Of a stretch of 64,000 bases of DNA, positions 36,226-47,904 are shown piece after piece; the first letter of the stretch is position 1; the number at the start of each line of letters is the position of its first letter. The notes below the pieces were generated by a model. The model saw only the letters and a program-made list of their open reading frames with translations, did not search any database and had not been told where the DNA came from. The stretch covers positions 1-64,000 of the forward strand of contig JAQGBZ010000297.1 in NCBI GenBank assembly GCA_034687125.1, in the 5' to 3' direction. The position numbers and the translations under genes were made by a program. This DNA is from Neelides folsomi (Eukaryota > Arthropoda > Collembola > Neelipleona > Neelidae).

Positions 36226-37484
36226 CACTAAACCAGGGGCTCTCGTTTTTGGACACCCACGAAGTTTGTTATAACCTCCATGTTTGTTGAGTTTGCGGGA
36301 TGAAATTAAAGTGAGATATTGCTTAAGCATTCATTGCCTTTGTTAGCTTGTCATTTTTGTTTTATTATCAAAATGCCTCGTAAAATTTCCTTAAAAACAG
36401 AAGGAATGGTGTTAGCTTTTTCCAAAGATTCTTATTCCCTGCGCAAGATTGTCAATCTTTTAAAAGAAGAAGACATCATCATTTCGAAGTCAACTGTTTC
36501 AAATATCATAAACAATAAAGGTAAAATTAAGTATAATGTTAATGGGTATTATTTATATTAATATAACATACATTAATAGGCATACGAAAAGAAGCAAAGA
36601 GCGATGGTTTACCAACTCCACCATTCAGACAACCGCCCAGAAAAGTTTCACGTGAGAAAACAAGGAGAATTCGGTTCTTTTGCAATGAGAGAAATCCACC
36701 ACCGCAAAGACAATGTGCAAAGGCGCTTCAAATTTCGCCAAGAACGTTGAGAAGGCATATTAAAAAATTAAATTATAAACTAAAGCTTAAACGAAGAGTT
36801 CACCGTCTCCTACCACGTCACTTTGAAATACGGAAAAGAACAGCTCGACTTTTTCTTAAGCGATTAAATGGAAGAAAGGACGAGTATGTTGTGACACTTG
36901 ATGAAGCTTTGTTCGGTCTTCAAGATACAAATGGGCAGCGGAGGATCTGCTACTGTGAAATTGGAGAGAAACTCCCGGTCGACTGGGTGTACCCAAAAAA
37001 AGAGCATTATGGAAAATGTCTTGAAACCATTACTTGAAGTCGAGCTCCCAAAAATCTTCAAAAAGAACTGAAAAAAGTTTTTGTTCATCACGACGCAGCG
37101 TCATCCCACACTGGAGCAAAAACAAAGGAGTATGCCGATGATTTGAAAAGGAGACTGGGAATTACAATCATTCCGAAAGATGAGATTCCCATTAAGTCAC
37201 CAGACATCTCGCCGATGGATTATTTTGGGTTTGGGTATCTCAAACAACGACTTTGGAAAAGAAAAGCCTCGACGATTGGTGGAGTATGGAAATGCTTGAA
37301 ACAGGTTGGGCCAAATTGGGCATCGAAACAAGGAAAGTTTGCAATGCATGGAAAAGTAGATGTAAGATGGTTGTGAAGTTGGAAGGAAAGCACATTGAAA
37401 ATGCTTCTGAGATTCACTCCCGTCGTATTTAAATAAAACAGATTGATTGAACTAGTCCAAAAACGAGAGCCCCTGGTTTAGTAT
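36226..37484 (+). mobile_element. Degenerate Tc1/mariner transposon with intron-containing transposase
   Basis: The ends TAAACCAGGGGCTCTCGTTT and its reverse complement match over about 26 bases. The transposase reads from ATG 36373 (MPRKISLKTEGMVLAF) through an N-terminal helix-turn-helix. A 59-nt intron (36521-36579, gt...ag) follows, then exon 2 from 36580 with a second DNA-binding region. The first catalytic aspartate is in VVTLDEALFG, the second in VFVHHDAASSHT and the third in SPDISPMDYFGF. There are 41 residues between the last two (DD41D-like). Lesions are TGA at about 37034-37036 in exon 2 and a frame change near the C-terminus, after which EGKHIENASEIHSRRI reads in another frame. 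Not active. Confidence 0.85.
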
Positions 37485-37567
37485 ATGTATTATAATTAAC
37501 ATTTATTTAACCGGGTAGTTACATCCAACAAAAACATAAAATAAGTAATTGAAATAAAAAAGTAAAT

Positions 37568-38371
37568 TTAAAGCTCATCATATTTGTTCGAATCTAAATC
37601 TAAATTTTCTAAATCTATAATTAAAGTTGAATCATCATTTAACTCTATAATCTCACTATTTGTGTATATTGGAAACATTTCAGAGTTTCCAACAATTGGA
37701 TAACTTCTGGTGGAAGAGCTAATTCTTATTATAATTTTTCCTTTTTTCCAATGCAATACTAGACAAAAAAGGATCTGAAAATTCAAGAGAACGGTTATAA
37801 TTGTCAAACATTGTTTTTCTAGTGTGAAAATTTCTGGTACGCTTATAAAATTTATTTTTTGATTCGACATTGCAACTTTTGTATATATAGGCATACATAT
37901 CTTATAAAATCTTTCAAGCCATTGTGCATTTTCACGTTGAAATCTTTCCTTATGTCTATTTACTTTGGCCATCATTTCTGCAACTTTGCAATTTAATGAA
38001 TGAAGATCTTTTTTAATTAAAGCTTTGTGTAAATTATTTATTGAAGTTTTATATTGAGGAAGTAATATTGCATAACAACTCTCCATCTTTACTGTTGAAT
38101 TTCCGTTTCCAGCCAAAATTGAAACCAATTCAGAATTTATAAGTGAAGAATCTACATATTCATATTCAAATTCTACAGGGGAATTAGGTAGTAGCCTCCC
38201 ACTTGATCGTTTTAATTTTTGTCAAGATGTTTGAGGTGTTATATTTCCAGAAACCAAAGCGTTGTCATTGTTATCACCCATGCGATTATCACTTGGAGCC
38301 GACAACTGTCCCAAGTCAAGTCGCCGCATGGGAGGTTTTTCCGAGTCGTGATCATAATTACCGCCGGCCAT
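37568..38371 (-). pseudogene. Unrecognised 267-codon frame interrupted by one TGA
   Basis: Reading from ATG 38371 (MAGGNYDHDSEKPPMRRLDL) the frame runs to TAA at 37568, with a single stop, TGA, at 38224-38222. The first 50 codons are charged and unstructured. The middle (ALIKKDLHSLNCKVAEMMAK, RHKERFQRENAQWLERFY) looks helical. A hydrophobic stretch near 37800-37730 reads more like a charged protein (DNYNRSLEFSDPFLSS) in the next frame, which suggests a pair of compensating frame changes. The tail is acidic. I do not recognise the family. It lies next to a mariner but shares no ends with it. It is either a decayed gene or a gene whose intron I have not placed. Confidence 0.45.
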
Positions 38372-38648
38372 GGTTGGTCTTCCATGGCGATTTAAAAGTC
38401 AAGAGTTGAACACTCCCAACACCCACAACTTAATTCGGGCTCTCTTGACTTTTATATCGCTACCTATCACATCCATTAGATCCTTTAATATGATAATTAT
38501 AATAAAAAAACCAAGTTTTTAATCTGCAGCGTAAAATACCTCCCAAAAAGTCCATTCATCTATGCATATTGTATATGATAATGCTAATTGATGAGATACG
38601 ATAATTTTATAATTAGTTTATCTTTAAGACGCATTTAACAAAGTTAAA

Positions 38649-38768
38649 ATGGGTAATTATGATTTTGATTTAATTGAACAAAGAGCAGTAATAAAGTTTT
38701 TATCATTAGAAGGATTAAGAGGGACAAACACTCAAATGAACGGACTTATTGGGAAGTATATTACATAG
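38649..38768 (+). pseudogene. Short fragment resembling a mariner-type N-terminal helix-turn-helix
   Basis: A 39-codon frame beginning MGNYDFDLIEQRAVIKFLSL resembles the EQRxVIKFLxxEG opening of mariner/SETMAR helix-turn-helix domains. It ends in TAG with no donor nearby. No catalytic portion was found downstream, so it is a fragment or a chance resemblance. Confidence 0.4.
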
Positions 38769-40131
38769 ACTGTGTATTGCTAATAATCTATATACAGTTG
38801 CTCCCCCTAAAAGACCACCCAAGGAGCCCCGATTTCAGCCCAATGTTCCTAGTGACAAATAAAGGTATCCTATATAAGAGCACAATTCATTTTACACGTT
38901 CATTTTCATTTTACATTGGATAGAGAAATATAATAATGGGCATAAACTCAATACAAAACTCTATGGTGGATTTCAGTTGTTTTAATTTCAATTTACATAA
39001 ATTATTTCTTTTCTTTTAAATTGAAAAAATATTTTTGTGGAAATGTACGCAAAAGTATAAAAGAATCTTTTAATTCTATTTTCCCATTTCCATATTTTTA
39101 TACTTAAATCTACTTTATTTTAAGTTTTATAAAAGATCATATATGCATTAATATGGGCTGTAAAAGTTTCCATTTGGGTAATGAAATTTCACTTTACTTA
39201 TTTATCATCAATTGTGTTGTGAGTGACAATAGTTAATGTTGAGTAGGTCTTCCTGTATTGAGAGTTTTTCTTTTAGATTAATAACATTAACTATAATGCA
39301 AAATGTAGAATCGAGTTATTAAACTGTGTGCATAATAATAGGTGAACTTTATATCTTTTCTTTCATGGCCATCCAGAAATCCAGAATACAAATGTGATAA
39401 GAAAGTCTTAGAGTTTTTTACACAAAACCAATTATCATTTTTATTTAGCATAATAAGTATACTTACATTATGCAGTTATGGAATGTAGTTTAATAGAAGC
39501 AAAATAGTTGAAAATTTTATTTCGCTTTATTAAAAAAACCTTTTCACACCACTTTCATTGAATTAAAGTCTTAAATTATATTATTCTTATTATAAAATTT
39601 AATTCTTCCAGCTGCGATAAACGCTTACGTCACTGCATACTACATCCATAATCCTCCACAATCTAATATAATAAAAATAAAAATAATGTAAAATAATTCA
39701 TACATATTAGGAATCTAGCCAGTTTTTTCTAATATATCATTCAAATATGATTAGATGTAGTTGAGAATCGGATAATTAAAATTTTCTTTTTTTCTTTACA
39801 CAACATTATCATATTCACTCGTTGTTAAGATCTATAATTTCTTAAGGAAAATATATTATAAATTATCATACGCCTTATTTATTCTGTCTGTGATTATATA
39901 CCAGTCAAGTGAGTCAAGCTTAAGCAAGTCAATCATAAAAGTTTTGTATAAATATTGAGGTAGATGGTAAGTTAGAATATAATATATCATACTATAATAT
40001 AGGATGTACCAGATAACATGTATCTTAAAGTTAGTAGGTTATTACCTATAAGTACTTACCTTTACTTTTATAGTAATAAAATCTAAATACCCGCATACAT
40101 GTACATATGTAATTGTACTATAGGTGTACTA
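38769..40131. other. Intergenic, AT-rich
   Basis: No exon or repeat family was recognised. Confidence 0.5.
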
Positions 40132-40666
40132 CCGGTTTGGTTCGAGAATAAGCCCAGGCTTATTTAAATTTCTCTTGTCAGCCATGGGCTTATTTTTGAG
40201 CATGGGCTAATTTTTGAGCACGGGCTTATTTTAAAAGTTTGCAATTAAATTAAATTTTATTTAATCAATTACGATAATTTAATCTGAATCACTGTCTAAA
40301 CTTCCATCTTCTTCTCACAGTTATACACATATACTCAATTAAAGCCGCTGTTTCTTCCAATCTCTAACTTGTTTGGTGCTATTTTGAAGTGCGTAGCAGT
40401 AGTAATTCCATTTGAGTTTCGGAATATTTTACAACTTTTAGCTTAAATTCTATATTATGCTGTATTCTAGGCATTTTAAAATGGTTAGGAAATTGCAGAT
40501 ATTTTATTTTATGTATTAAAGCGTTCCAACTTCGTAAATAAGCGCTCTATCTTAAGCATAGTTGTATTTAAGGGGGCTAATTCTTGAGCTTTCTTGATCA
40601 ACCCATGGGCTAATTTTTGAGCACGGGCTTATTTTTGAGCATGGGCTTACTCACGAGCCAAACCTG
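40132..40666. mobile_element. TA-flanked MITE with GGGCTTATTTTTGAGCA subterminal repeats, 535 bp
   Basis: The ends CCGGTTTGGTTCGAG and, from the right, CAGGTTTGGCTCGTG are flanked by TA (40130-40131, 40667-40668). Just inside each end are two or three copies of gggctaatttttgagca or gggcttatttttgagca, inverted between the arms. No coding frame. Probably mobilised by a Tc1/mariner transposase. Confidence 0.78.
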
Positions 40667-43026
40667 TATATATATATATAACATGAGTGCAATGTAAAAA
40701 TGTAATACAAATACATGGAGTAATTTCCCCAATAATTTTCATTCATGATAATTGACGATAAATGATATTGATAAGCATATTTATATACATAGGTATGTAT
40801 AGTATATAGTATATAATATATATTTGTATTAAAATTGTTAAATTGAATTTAAATAATGTATAAATGTCTATATGGATGTGCAGACACATATTATTCAATT
40901 TTCATTTTATCGAGTTCATGGATGTGTGAATGAAATTCTAACTACAATTACTTTTCTTAGATCTCTTAGGTAAAACTGTAAAAGCAAACTGCGTTTAGTT
41001 TTCCCATATGTCAAAGGATCGAATGTCAAATGTCGAATTCATAAAGGAAGTCGACATTTGACCCTCTAGCAATTCCCCGAACAGCCATTGTGTTTGGTCA
41101 CTAACTAATAATAACTCTCATTCTTGTTTGGGATTTCTTCGAGAAAGATTGTCCCAAAAATAACCCGTTCAAGAATTCAAAAGTGAGTTATAAATAACTT
41201 ATATACAATTAATTTAATTATTATCTCTCAAATATTCTAACTCTCTAATTTTAACCTCGTAAGCTCCTAGTAATATCCAGAATATACAAATAGGTTACGT
41301 ACGTTTAAATTGAATAGATCTCTCTCGCTCTCTCTTCTACTCTCCATGGATCTAAGATATCTATCAAATCAAACTAACATTACATGACTTGAATGCCAAC
41401 AATAGACAATATTTACTGTATGTAACTAGCTACAGTATATAGGTAACGGTATTTATTTACTATAGGTAGTAAGATACATGTATTGAGGGCAAAATAAATA
41501 TTAAAATAATCTGATTGAAACTTGGTTCCAATGAATTTGCACTCTCATTGTTCGTTTTTTACTAAGCACTTTTAATCGAATTGTCAATGAGATACCATTA
41601 ATTAAGCCATTTACTATATTTTTGCTTTTTAATACCGTATAATATAAAATAATATCTCAAAATGACAAATTACTTTCATGTGTGATATTTGAAAAGCAAT
41701 ATTTCATCAATTGTACATGTTTTTATAAACATAATTGCTATTTACTGTTCACGACTTCAAGTGACTCAATGTGACATTTTAGGTTGGCTTCAACCAAAAA
41801 CTCTTCAAAAATTTATCGAATAGAAAATGAAATAAGGGAAGATTATTTATTCTAACTAGAATTGGATGAACTGTTCAGATATGTAAAATAAGCATTTAAG
41901 TGGATCTCGTGGTTGCTTTAATAAAATAGTCTAACCAAATCAAACATTAAATAATGAATAATCCATGTCATAATAATGACAAAGTTAATAATACTTATTA
42001 AAATATTTAATGTTGAACAAAAATTACACAATGTGTTTGAATACCTGATTTTAGAAAAGAAATGTTTGAGATTTTAATTAGAGAATTAGAATTAAATTAA
42101 TTATATATAAGCTATGAGTAATACTCTAATACTTGTAGGAACTCACTTTTGAACTCACTCATCACAGCACCATACGTGTACCTTTGTGACTTGTGGCTTG
42201 CGACATTTTAATAAATTTACCATTTAGTGTCAAATCGGGTCAGTGTCATTATGGGTCAACAAACTTGTTTTTTTGTTTTTACCTAAAAATTCCTACAATT
42301 CAAATGAAACTCACTTCCTGCTGATATTAAGGGAGCTATCAAAGAAAATATCTTCCTATAATAATACGTATATTGGTGTATTAGTAATATTCAAATAGCT
42401 ATTAGTAATATAATTTTGAAAGTATTTTTTGAATGTATTAAGATTTAAGAAATAAAACATACGTAAGATATGATATGAATATTTACCTTACCGTAAATTC
42501 CTTAATATTACCTAATTTTTATTCTTTACTACAAAAGCATAAATATATAAGTATAATGTATTTTACTTAGGATAAATACCTATGTTCTGAATGAGTACAT
42601 AATATACAAATAGATTTTGTCGTCAATTTTTCACCTGACTCATTAAATGCTATCTTTTGCGCTGATAGAACTCAACTTTCAATTGGAAAATATATAAAAT
42701 TGTAAATTGTAATTGTAATTGTGGAGGTTTGAGTTTTGAAGGAGCTTTATCATTTGCTTGTCATTCTACAGATATTTTTGTCTTTTATCATTCTGTTACA
42801 TTTTCTTATCAAGCTCAATTTGTGTACTTGAAATATTGTTTAATTTATTTATCAATTTTAATTGCGAAAGTATCCCAAATAAACACTTTCATCGATTGAA
42901 AAAATTGTACAAATAATGGTTCAGACGAGTTGTGATAATTGATAAAGATTTTTTTTCCTTAATGATATTAAATGCATGTTAAAGTGGTTAAAATATTTTT
43001 ATTCTAAAGCAATAAAAATAGTTTAA
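40667..43026. other. Gene-poor AT-rich region
   Basis: Nothing coding was recognised. A short hairpin lies near 41026-41060, where gtcaaatgtcga pairs with tcgacatttgac. A (TA)n run follows the transposon end at about 40668-40681. Confidence 0.45.
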
Positions 43027-43666
43027 ATGGTAAGAAGCTATTTTAAATATTAATTTTTTAATTATCAAACCTAAGTATTGCAGTAATGATTAAAAATTAA
43101 AGCTTTTATATTATTTATATTTAAGGCGCCTAAACGTGTTTGTGTTCGCTCAAGTCTTCCAGAATTTAAAAAGAAAATTAACAAAGTCGATAAGAAAATT
43201 ATAACGAATAAAGTTGTCGAGTTGGAAAATACTTGGAAGGACTTTTTCGAATCCCAAGGAGTAAGAAATACACTTCAGTTATTTACAATTGATATTGGAC
43301 CATTAACTGTTTTTTTATTTCTATTAAATGTATTAATTTATCTTAATTGTTCTAATAAAGATAAATGTGTCTATTGGATCCCATGAAGTTGTGAAAAGCA
43401 AAACGGCCTATGCTGGAGAATATCGATGTGGAGTGGATGAGAAAGTTAAGAAACTCTGGGACACATGTGGAGTCAATTGCTCTTGTACTATCCACATTGT
43501 AAGCATAGAAAAAGATGATCATCACTCTGATGGGGATTCAAGCTCCGAACTCGAAATTGATGAAAAAGTTGAAAAGAGAAAGAAAGATAAAGATAAAATT
43601 CGGGCAACAAAAAAGAAATCAAAACAAGTAATTGAACAAATTTTACATTTTAAAATAGTCTTTTAA
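43027..43666 (+). CDS. Small lysine-rich protein of unknown function, 3 exons with an ATG-only first exon
   Basis: Proposed model: ATG at 43027-43029 directly followed by donor gtaaga; exon 2 at 43126-43260 (APKRVCVRSSLPEFKKKIN); exon 3 at 43361-43666. Introns are phase 0, and the product is about 147 residues. The middle (AGEYRCGVDEKVKKLWDTCG) has three to four cysteines. The tail is acidic and then strongly basic (KRKKDKDKIRATKKKSK), suggesting a nuclear protein. An alternative end exists at a gtaagc donor near 43500. Coding-like composition, clean splice sites and higher GC than the surroundings support a gene. The family is not recognised. Confidence 0.6.
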
Positions 43667-43707
43667 AAGCATAAAGTAAGCTAAACATAAGAGGATATTA
43701 ATTATTA

Positions 43708-43865
43708 CTATAGTGCATTCAGGGCGAATTTAGGTCTGAGTTATACATTAGCTCATCATGTGCATTAATAAAAATTCTCAGTTTAGTTGGTAACAAAATT
43801 TAAATAATGCAGATGCAGGGGCCTTCCTATAACTCAGACCTAAATTCCCCGTGAATGCATTATAG
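43708..43865. mobile_element. Short TA-flanked MITE, 158 bp
   Basis: The left arm ctatagtgcattcagggcg with aatttaggtctgagttata is matched on the right in reverse complement (ctataatgcattcacgggg, aatttaggtctgagttata). TA lies at 43706-43707 and 43866-43867. It is only the two arms plus a short spacer. Confidence 0.8.
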
Positions 43866-44303
43866 TAGACTAATATTGAATAATTGAATGTTCATTAGAG
43901 AAAGAATAAAGGGCTGAAACGACTTTGAAATTTGAAGACTAAAAAATTAGAGATGTGTCTATCTTTATGTTTAGCACAATCAATATTTTAATGAACTTAA
44001 GTAATGCTTTATATAATCGTAAGTACTATGTTTATGCTATCTAATTCTTTACTTGTTTTTAATAATATAAATAAAATAAATTATAATGATGTTTAATCAA
44101 TATTAAAAACAATTTACGTGAATAAATCCTTATATTTCATTAATATATAATTAGAATCGCTTTGATTAGTGAATCGCGAAAGAAAAAAAAGGATTCAGTA
44201 ATAATGAGAATCTTCTACTTGTTAATATAAGTTGTTTCAGCACACATAGACAATTGTAAATTCATAAATATAATAGAAAAATCCAACATAAAAAAATTAA
44301 AAT

Positions 44304-46508
44304 ATGCAAGTAAAGATTACATATTTAATATTTTTGGTAATATTTTACAGTATCTTTAAAGTTTCGATCGAGTTTCCAATAATTTATAATAATAATTTCC
44401 AAATAACTTCTGTTTCAGAAAATTTGTTGTCATTAAAAGAATGCAATATTGATTTTGTAAGCAATTGGAAAGAAAATATTTTATTAGAAAATGATTTTCC
44501 TTTAAAATATCTTTATATTTATTCGTTTTTTAATACATCAATAGTATTAAATAATTACGATAATAATTTCGATAATTACTGGAAATCTCATCATTTAGAA
44601 AGCAAGAAATATTTTTTGACAAAATTTTTGAAATGTTCGACAAAATTTTATATTTTTACATTTCCACAAATTTTAAATGGCATTAAAATATTGAAAAAAG
44701 AAGTTATCACTGAATATGTAAACTGTTATTTGAATACTTTTCAACAATCGAATTATTTTAACATGACCCCTTACAATCCAGTTTTTACATTGATAGCATA
44801 TTCTTTAAAATTTCCACCTCAAGTCATTGATAGATTAAATCCATATATTGGCAAACTACTAAAATTTACCAAAATAACTTGTTATTTATATGTTGCTGAT
44901 TTGACTGGACCTTTAAATATAATAAATATTACTCCAAGATCTGGGACAATATTAAATAATAAAATAACATCACAAATCCCAGAACCTCAAAAAATGTTGA
45001 AAAATAAACATTCAAATAATTGGAAAAAAATATTATCAGTTTGGAAAAAATCCATTAAAAATCTGAATTATATTAAAATTGTAACTAATTCACGTTCTAC
45101 AAAAGACAATTGTTTTATGCCTAGTTTCATTAATATGTCATTACAGGATTGCACCATTTATGAAATAGCATTTAAATATAATATGACCAAAACTTTTGTG
45201 AAATTGCTCAATCCAGAATTTGGCAAAGATAAAGATTTCGATTTGATCGGATTTTACCAAACTCCTGTAAATAATATAATTTATAATCAGTCTTCGAATG
45301 TCTCATTATTATTTTCTTATATGTTAGCATCAGTGAATTTTGAGTCTTATTCCTTAATTGGAATATTTGATAAAGGAGTTTTAAATTGGGGAACATTGGG
45401 AAAACCTTTTGATCTCTATACTTGGATTTTTAGTTTACTTTTTATATTAATTGTAATTGTTCTTTTCTTGTGTATATCAATTAAAATTGAGGATGGAAAT
45501 AATTTCAAATTTATGATTGAATTTAATGTTATATGGTTAATGTTCTATACTTCAATATTTGATCAAGAATTTCTCCGCGGTTATTTTCGAATTTTTCAAA
45601 CCAAGAAAAAGCATTTTATATTGATTTCAATTTTAACGTTGTTTATTTCAATTTGGATTTTATTTACGTTTATTATTACAAATGCGTATAAAGGAAAAAT
45701 TTATTCGTTTATTTCAAAAGAATCGGAACCAAATTTACCTCAATCTATTGAAGCTTTAGCACAAACCCCACTTACCATTTTTTCTACAACTTTATCACCA
45801 CAAAAAATATTAAGTAAATTTAAAAACTTTATGGCAATTGATAACGCACATAAAAATGAGTTTAAGATTTTATTTGGAAATATTATCACGTTTGATTTAA
45901 ATCTTTACTCTATTAAAAAAATTCATTCGTTAGTATATACATTAAGAGTTAAAGCTGTAAAAAAGTATGTTAGGTTAGATAAACCGTTCGAAGAAAATTT
46001 GAAACATTTACCACCAGAATTGAATTTTATTATATTTGATACGTTTGAAGCTCTGAGTATTTTTGAATCTCTTTTTGCCATGTTTGAACAAGAAATATTT
46101 GTTTTGAAAAATAAAAACAAAAATCTTCGCTTTGATATGAAAATTGTTACACAAACAGTAAGTAATTTATTAGAACCATTTTTCCAAAATGAATTTTTTA
46201 ATTTATTTGAAAAGGGAATATTTTCATTTTGGGAGAAAAATATGGACACACAGCAAAAAATATTCAACAAACTTAAGTATATCGAACAACTCAACGCATA
46301 TTTAACACCTGGGAATTTTCTTCCCACAAGAGCAATTCCTCCACGATATGAAATATTCAATGACACAATCAACTTTAACCGAATTAGATTTGTAGAGACT
46401 AAAAAACGCCCATTAACATTTAAATCATTTTTAAGCTTAATAGTTTATATTTCAATTTTGCTGTTAGTTTCGATCATTTTCTTTATTTTTGAAAATTTTA
46501 GTCGTTAG
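44304..46508 (+). CDS. Ionotropic-receptor-like (divergent IR) chemoreceptor, single exon
   Basis: The 734-residue product has a signal peptide (MQVKITYLIFLVIFYSIFKV), a long extracellular region and the layout of a variant ionotropic glutamate receptor. The first membrane helix is at about residues 371-394 (WIFSLLFILIVIVLFLC). A pore region with WLMFYTSIF follows. The second helix is at about 437-462 (ILISILTLFISIWILF) and continues into NAYKGKIYSFIS, the place of the SYTANLAAF motif. A second ligand-binding half follows, then a last helix at about 708-731 (SLIVYISILLLVSIIFFIFE). Intronless structure is common among fast-evolving divergent IRs. The glutamate-contact residues are not obviously kept, so it is unlikely to bind glutamate. 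Predicted role: taste or smell receptor subunit in sensory dendrites. Confidence 0.85.
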   Translation: MQVKITYLIFLVIFYSIFKVSIEFPIIYNNNFQITSVSENLLSLKECNIDFVSNWKENILLENDFPLKYLYIYSFFNTSIVLNNYDNNFDNYWKSHHLESKKYFLTKFLKCSTKFYIFTFPQILNGIKILKKEVITEYVNCYLNTFQQSNYFNMTPYNPVFTLIAYSLKFPPQVIDRLNPYIGKLLKFTKITCYLYVADLTGPLNIINITPRSGTILNNKITSQIPEPQKMLKNKHSNNWKKILSVWKKSIKNLNYIKIVTNSRSTKDNCFMPSFINMSLQDCTIYEIAFKYNMTKTFVKLLNPEFGKDKDFDLIGFYQTPVNNIIYNQSSNVSLLFSYMLASVNFESYSLIGIFDKGVLNWGTLGKPFDLYTWIFSLLFILIVIVLFLCISIKIEDGNNFKFMIEFNVIWLMFYTSIFDQEFLRGYFRIFQTKKKHFILISILTLFISIWILFTFIITNAYKGKIYSFISKESEPNLPQSIEALAQTPLTIFSTTLSPQKILSKFKNFMAIDNAHKNEFKILFGNIITFDLNLYSIKKIHSLVYTLRVKAVKKYVRLDKPFEENLKHLPPELNFIIFDTFEALSIFESLFAMFEQEIFVLKNKNKNLRFDMKIVTQTVSNLLEPFFQNEFFNLFEKGIFSFWEKNMDTQQKIFNKLKYIEQLNAYLTPGNFLPTRAIPPRYEIFNDTINFNRIRFVETKKRPLTFKSFLSLIVYISILLLVSIIFFIFENFSR

Positions 46509-46587
46509 TTAAACATTACACGCTATAATATTGTAGGATATAATGATGGAATACTTAAGATATTTTAAATGTGAGTATTATAAGTAG

Positions 46588-46947
46588 GTCATCTGCAAGG
46601 CAGATAGACCGATAAGCAAACAAAGGCAGGAGTCTACCGGACGATGGTTCGAGAGACTCCTGGACAAATTAGAAGATAGCAAGTATCTCACCGACATCGA
46701 TAGCCTAAGGGTCTCCTTTGAGTTCCTTAAGTTTTCATTGAATAAACTCCGTCGTATGTTTCTGTTTATTTCATTTAAACCAAACCAAGTCTTGTTATTC
46801 AACTTCAACCATCACCACATCTCACCATTTACCATTAGAAGTATGAAAGCATCCACAATATTTAAGATAATGCCTCTTAAAATTTTCATTTTAACAGTTT
46901 TTTGTTTTTGGATGAGTTATAAGCAGGCATTAACTTTTTATAGATAA
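46588..46947 (+). other. Open frame without ATG, possible orphan exon or decayed gene
   Basis: The plus strand is open for about 119 codons from a TAG at 46585 to TAA near 46945. The first 50 codons (including ESTGRWFERLLDKLEDSK and SFEFLKFSLNKLRRMF) look like a genuine amphipathic protein and are richer in GC than the flanks. The remainder is hydrophobic and less convincing. There is no ATG early in the frame; a possible acceptor (ctgcaag) lies near 46597. It follows the IR gene by about 80 bases and is not part of that family's usual C-terminus. Confidence 0.35.
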
Positions 46948-47496
46948 ATAAAAAAATATTAATTCGGTAATGTGGAAATTTTTTCCGGGAACTTTGCACT
47001 CACAATCAGTACATTTGTTTGTGAAATCTACTTTAGTATACCTACAATGTAAATATAATAATATAAATATAATAAATTATTTAATAACAATATGAATGTT
47101 CTCAATGTTTCTCAAAATATTTTCATTGGGCCTAAATCACGGGAATTCAGAAAGGAAATGGAGATAAACAACAAATTATAAATAAATCCCTTTATTATGA
47201 TAAACTAATGCATGCTTAAAATCCGAGAATTATCTTCCAAGGCTAGCGATCCCCTCAAATATTTAATGTCACTATAAAATATACAATTATATCTATTTAT
47301 TCAAATAGACTTATTGGCTTTGGCCTTTAAAACTTTTATTGGGTATTTTAATTATTTATCAAGTTGTCTTACTTTTATTTAGTTTCAATTGTATTAATTG
47401 GGAATAATTGGTTCAAATAAAAATTTTAATTCAGCGTTTTTATTTACCAATAAATAAGCAATCTCAATAACAAAATTACAATATGTAATTAAAATA

Positions 47497-47902
47497 TTGT
47501 TCGATTAAGAGCCTGGGCTCTTATTAAAAAATTAGGTTTCATGGGGGGGGGGGCTCTTATTCGAGTAGAGGCTCTTATTAAATAATTTAGAAATATTGTT
47601 CATTTATATAAATTTATTTCGTCAAATTACAACAATATTATTCTTCATCGCTGCTAGAGCCTTCATTTATAACATCAAGTTTATATGAAATTGAATATTG
47701 CTTCTTTAATGACATTTTAATTGTTTAAATATTGGAAATAAACAATAAATTTAAATCGACAAGTAATATTGACTTTTGACAGAACGCTATTTTGAATTTT
47801 GTGCGCGGGATAGAGCCTAGGCTCTTATTAAAAAATTAGATTCCGAGGGGGGCTCTTATTCGAGCAGGGATATTATTCGAACAGAGGCTCTTATTTGAAC
47901 AA
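47497..47902. mobile_element. TA-flanked MITE with repeated GGCTCTTATT motifs, 406 bp
   Basis: The left end TTGTTCGATTAAGAGCC and the right end, inward, TTGTTCAAATAAGAGCC sit between TA dinucleotides (47495-47496, 47903-47904). Inside each end, aggctcttatt and ggctcttattcgag recur several times, and a poly-G tract lies near 47544. No open frame. The design, with short repeated subterminal motifs, resembles the 40132-40666 element. Confidence 0.76.
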
Positions 47903-47904
47903 TA

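Noticed and set aside
38222-38224. In-frame TGA as a selenocysteine codon
   Set aside because: No SECIS-like hairpin was recognised downstream, the neighbouring protein is not a known selenoprotein, and other frame damage is likely nearby.
46620-46670. tRNA-like B-box word ggttcga within a hairpin
   Set aside because: No A-box at the right distance and no acceptor stem; the surrounding pairing does not form a cloverleaf.
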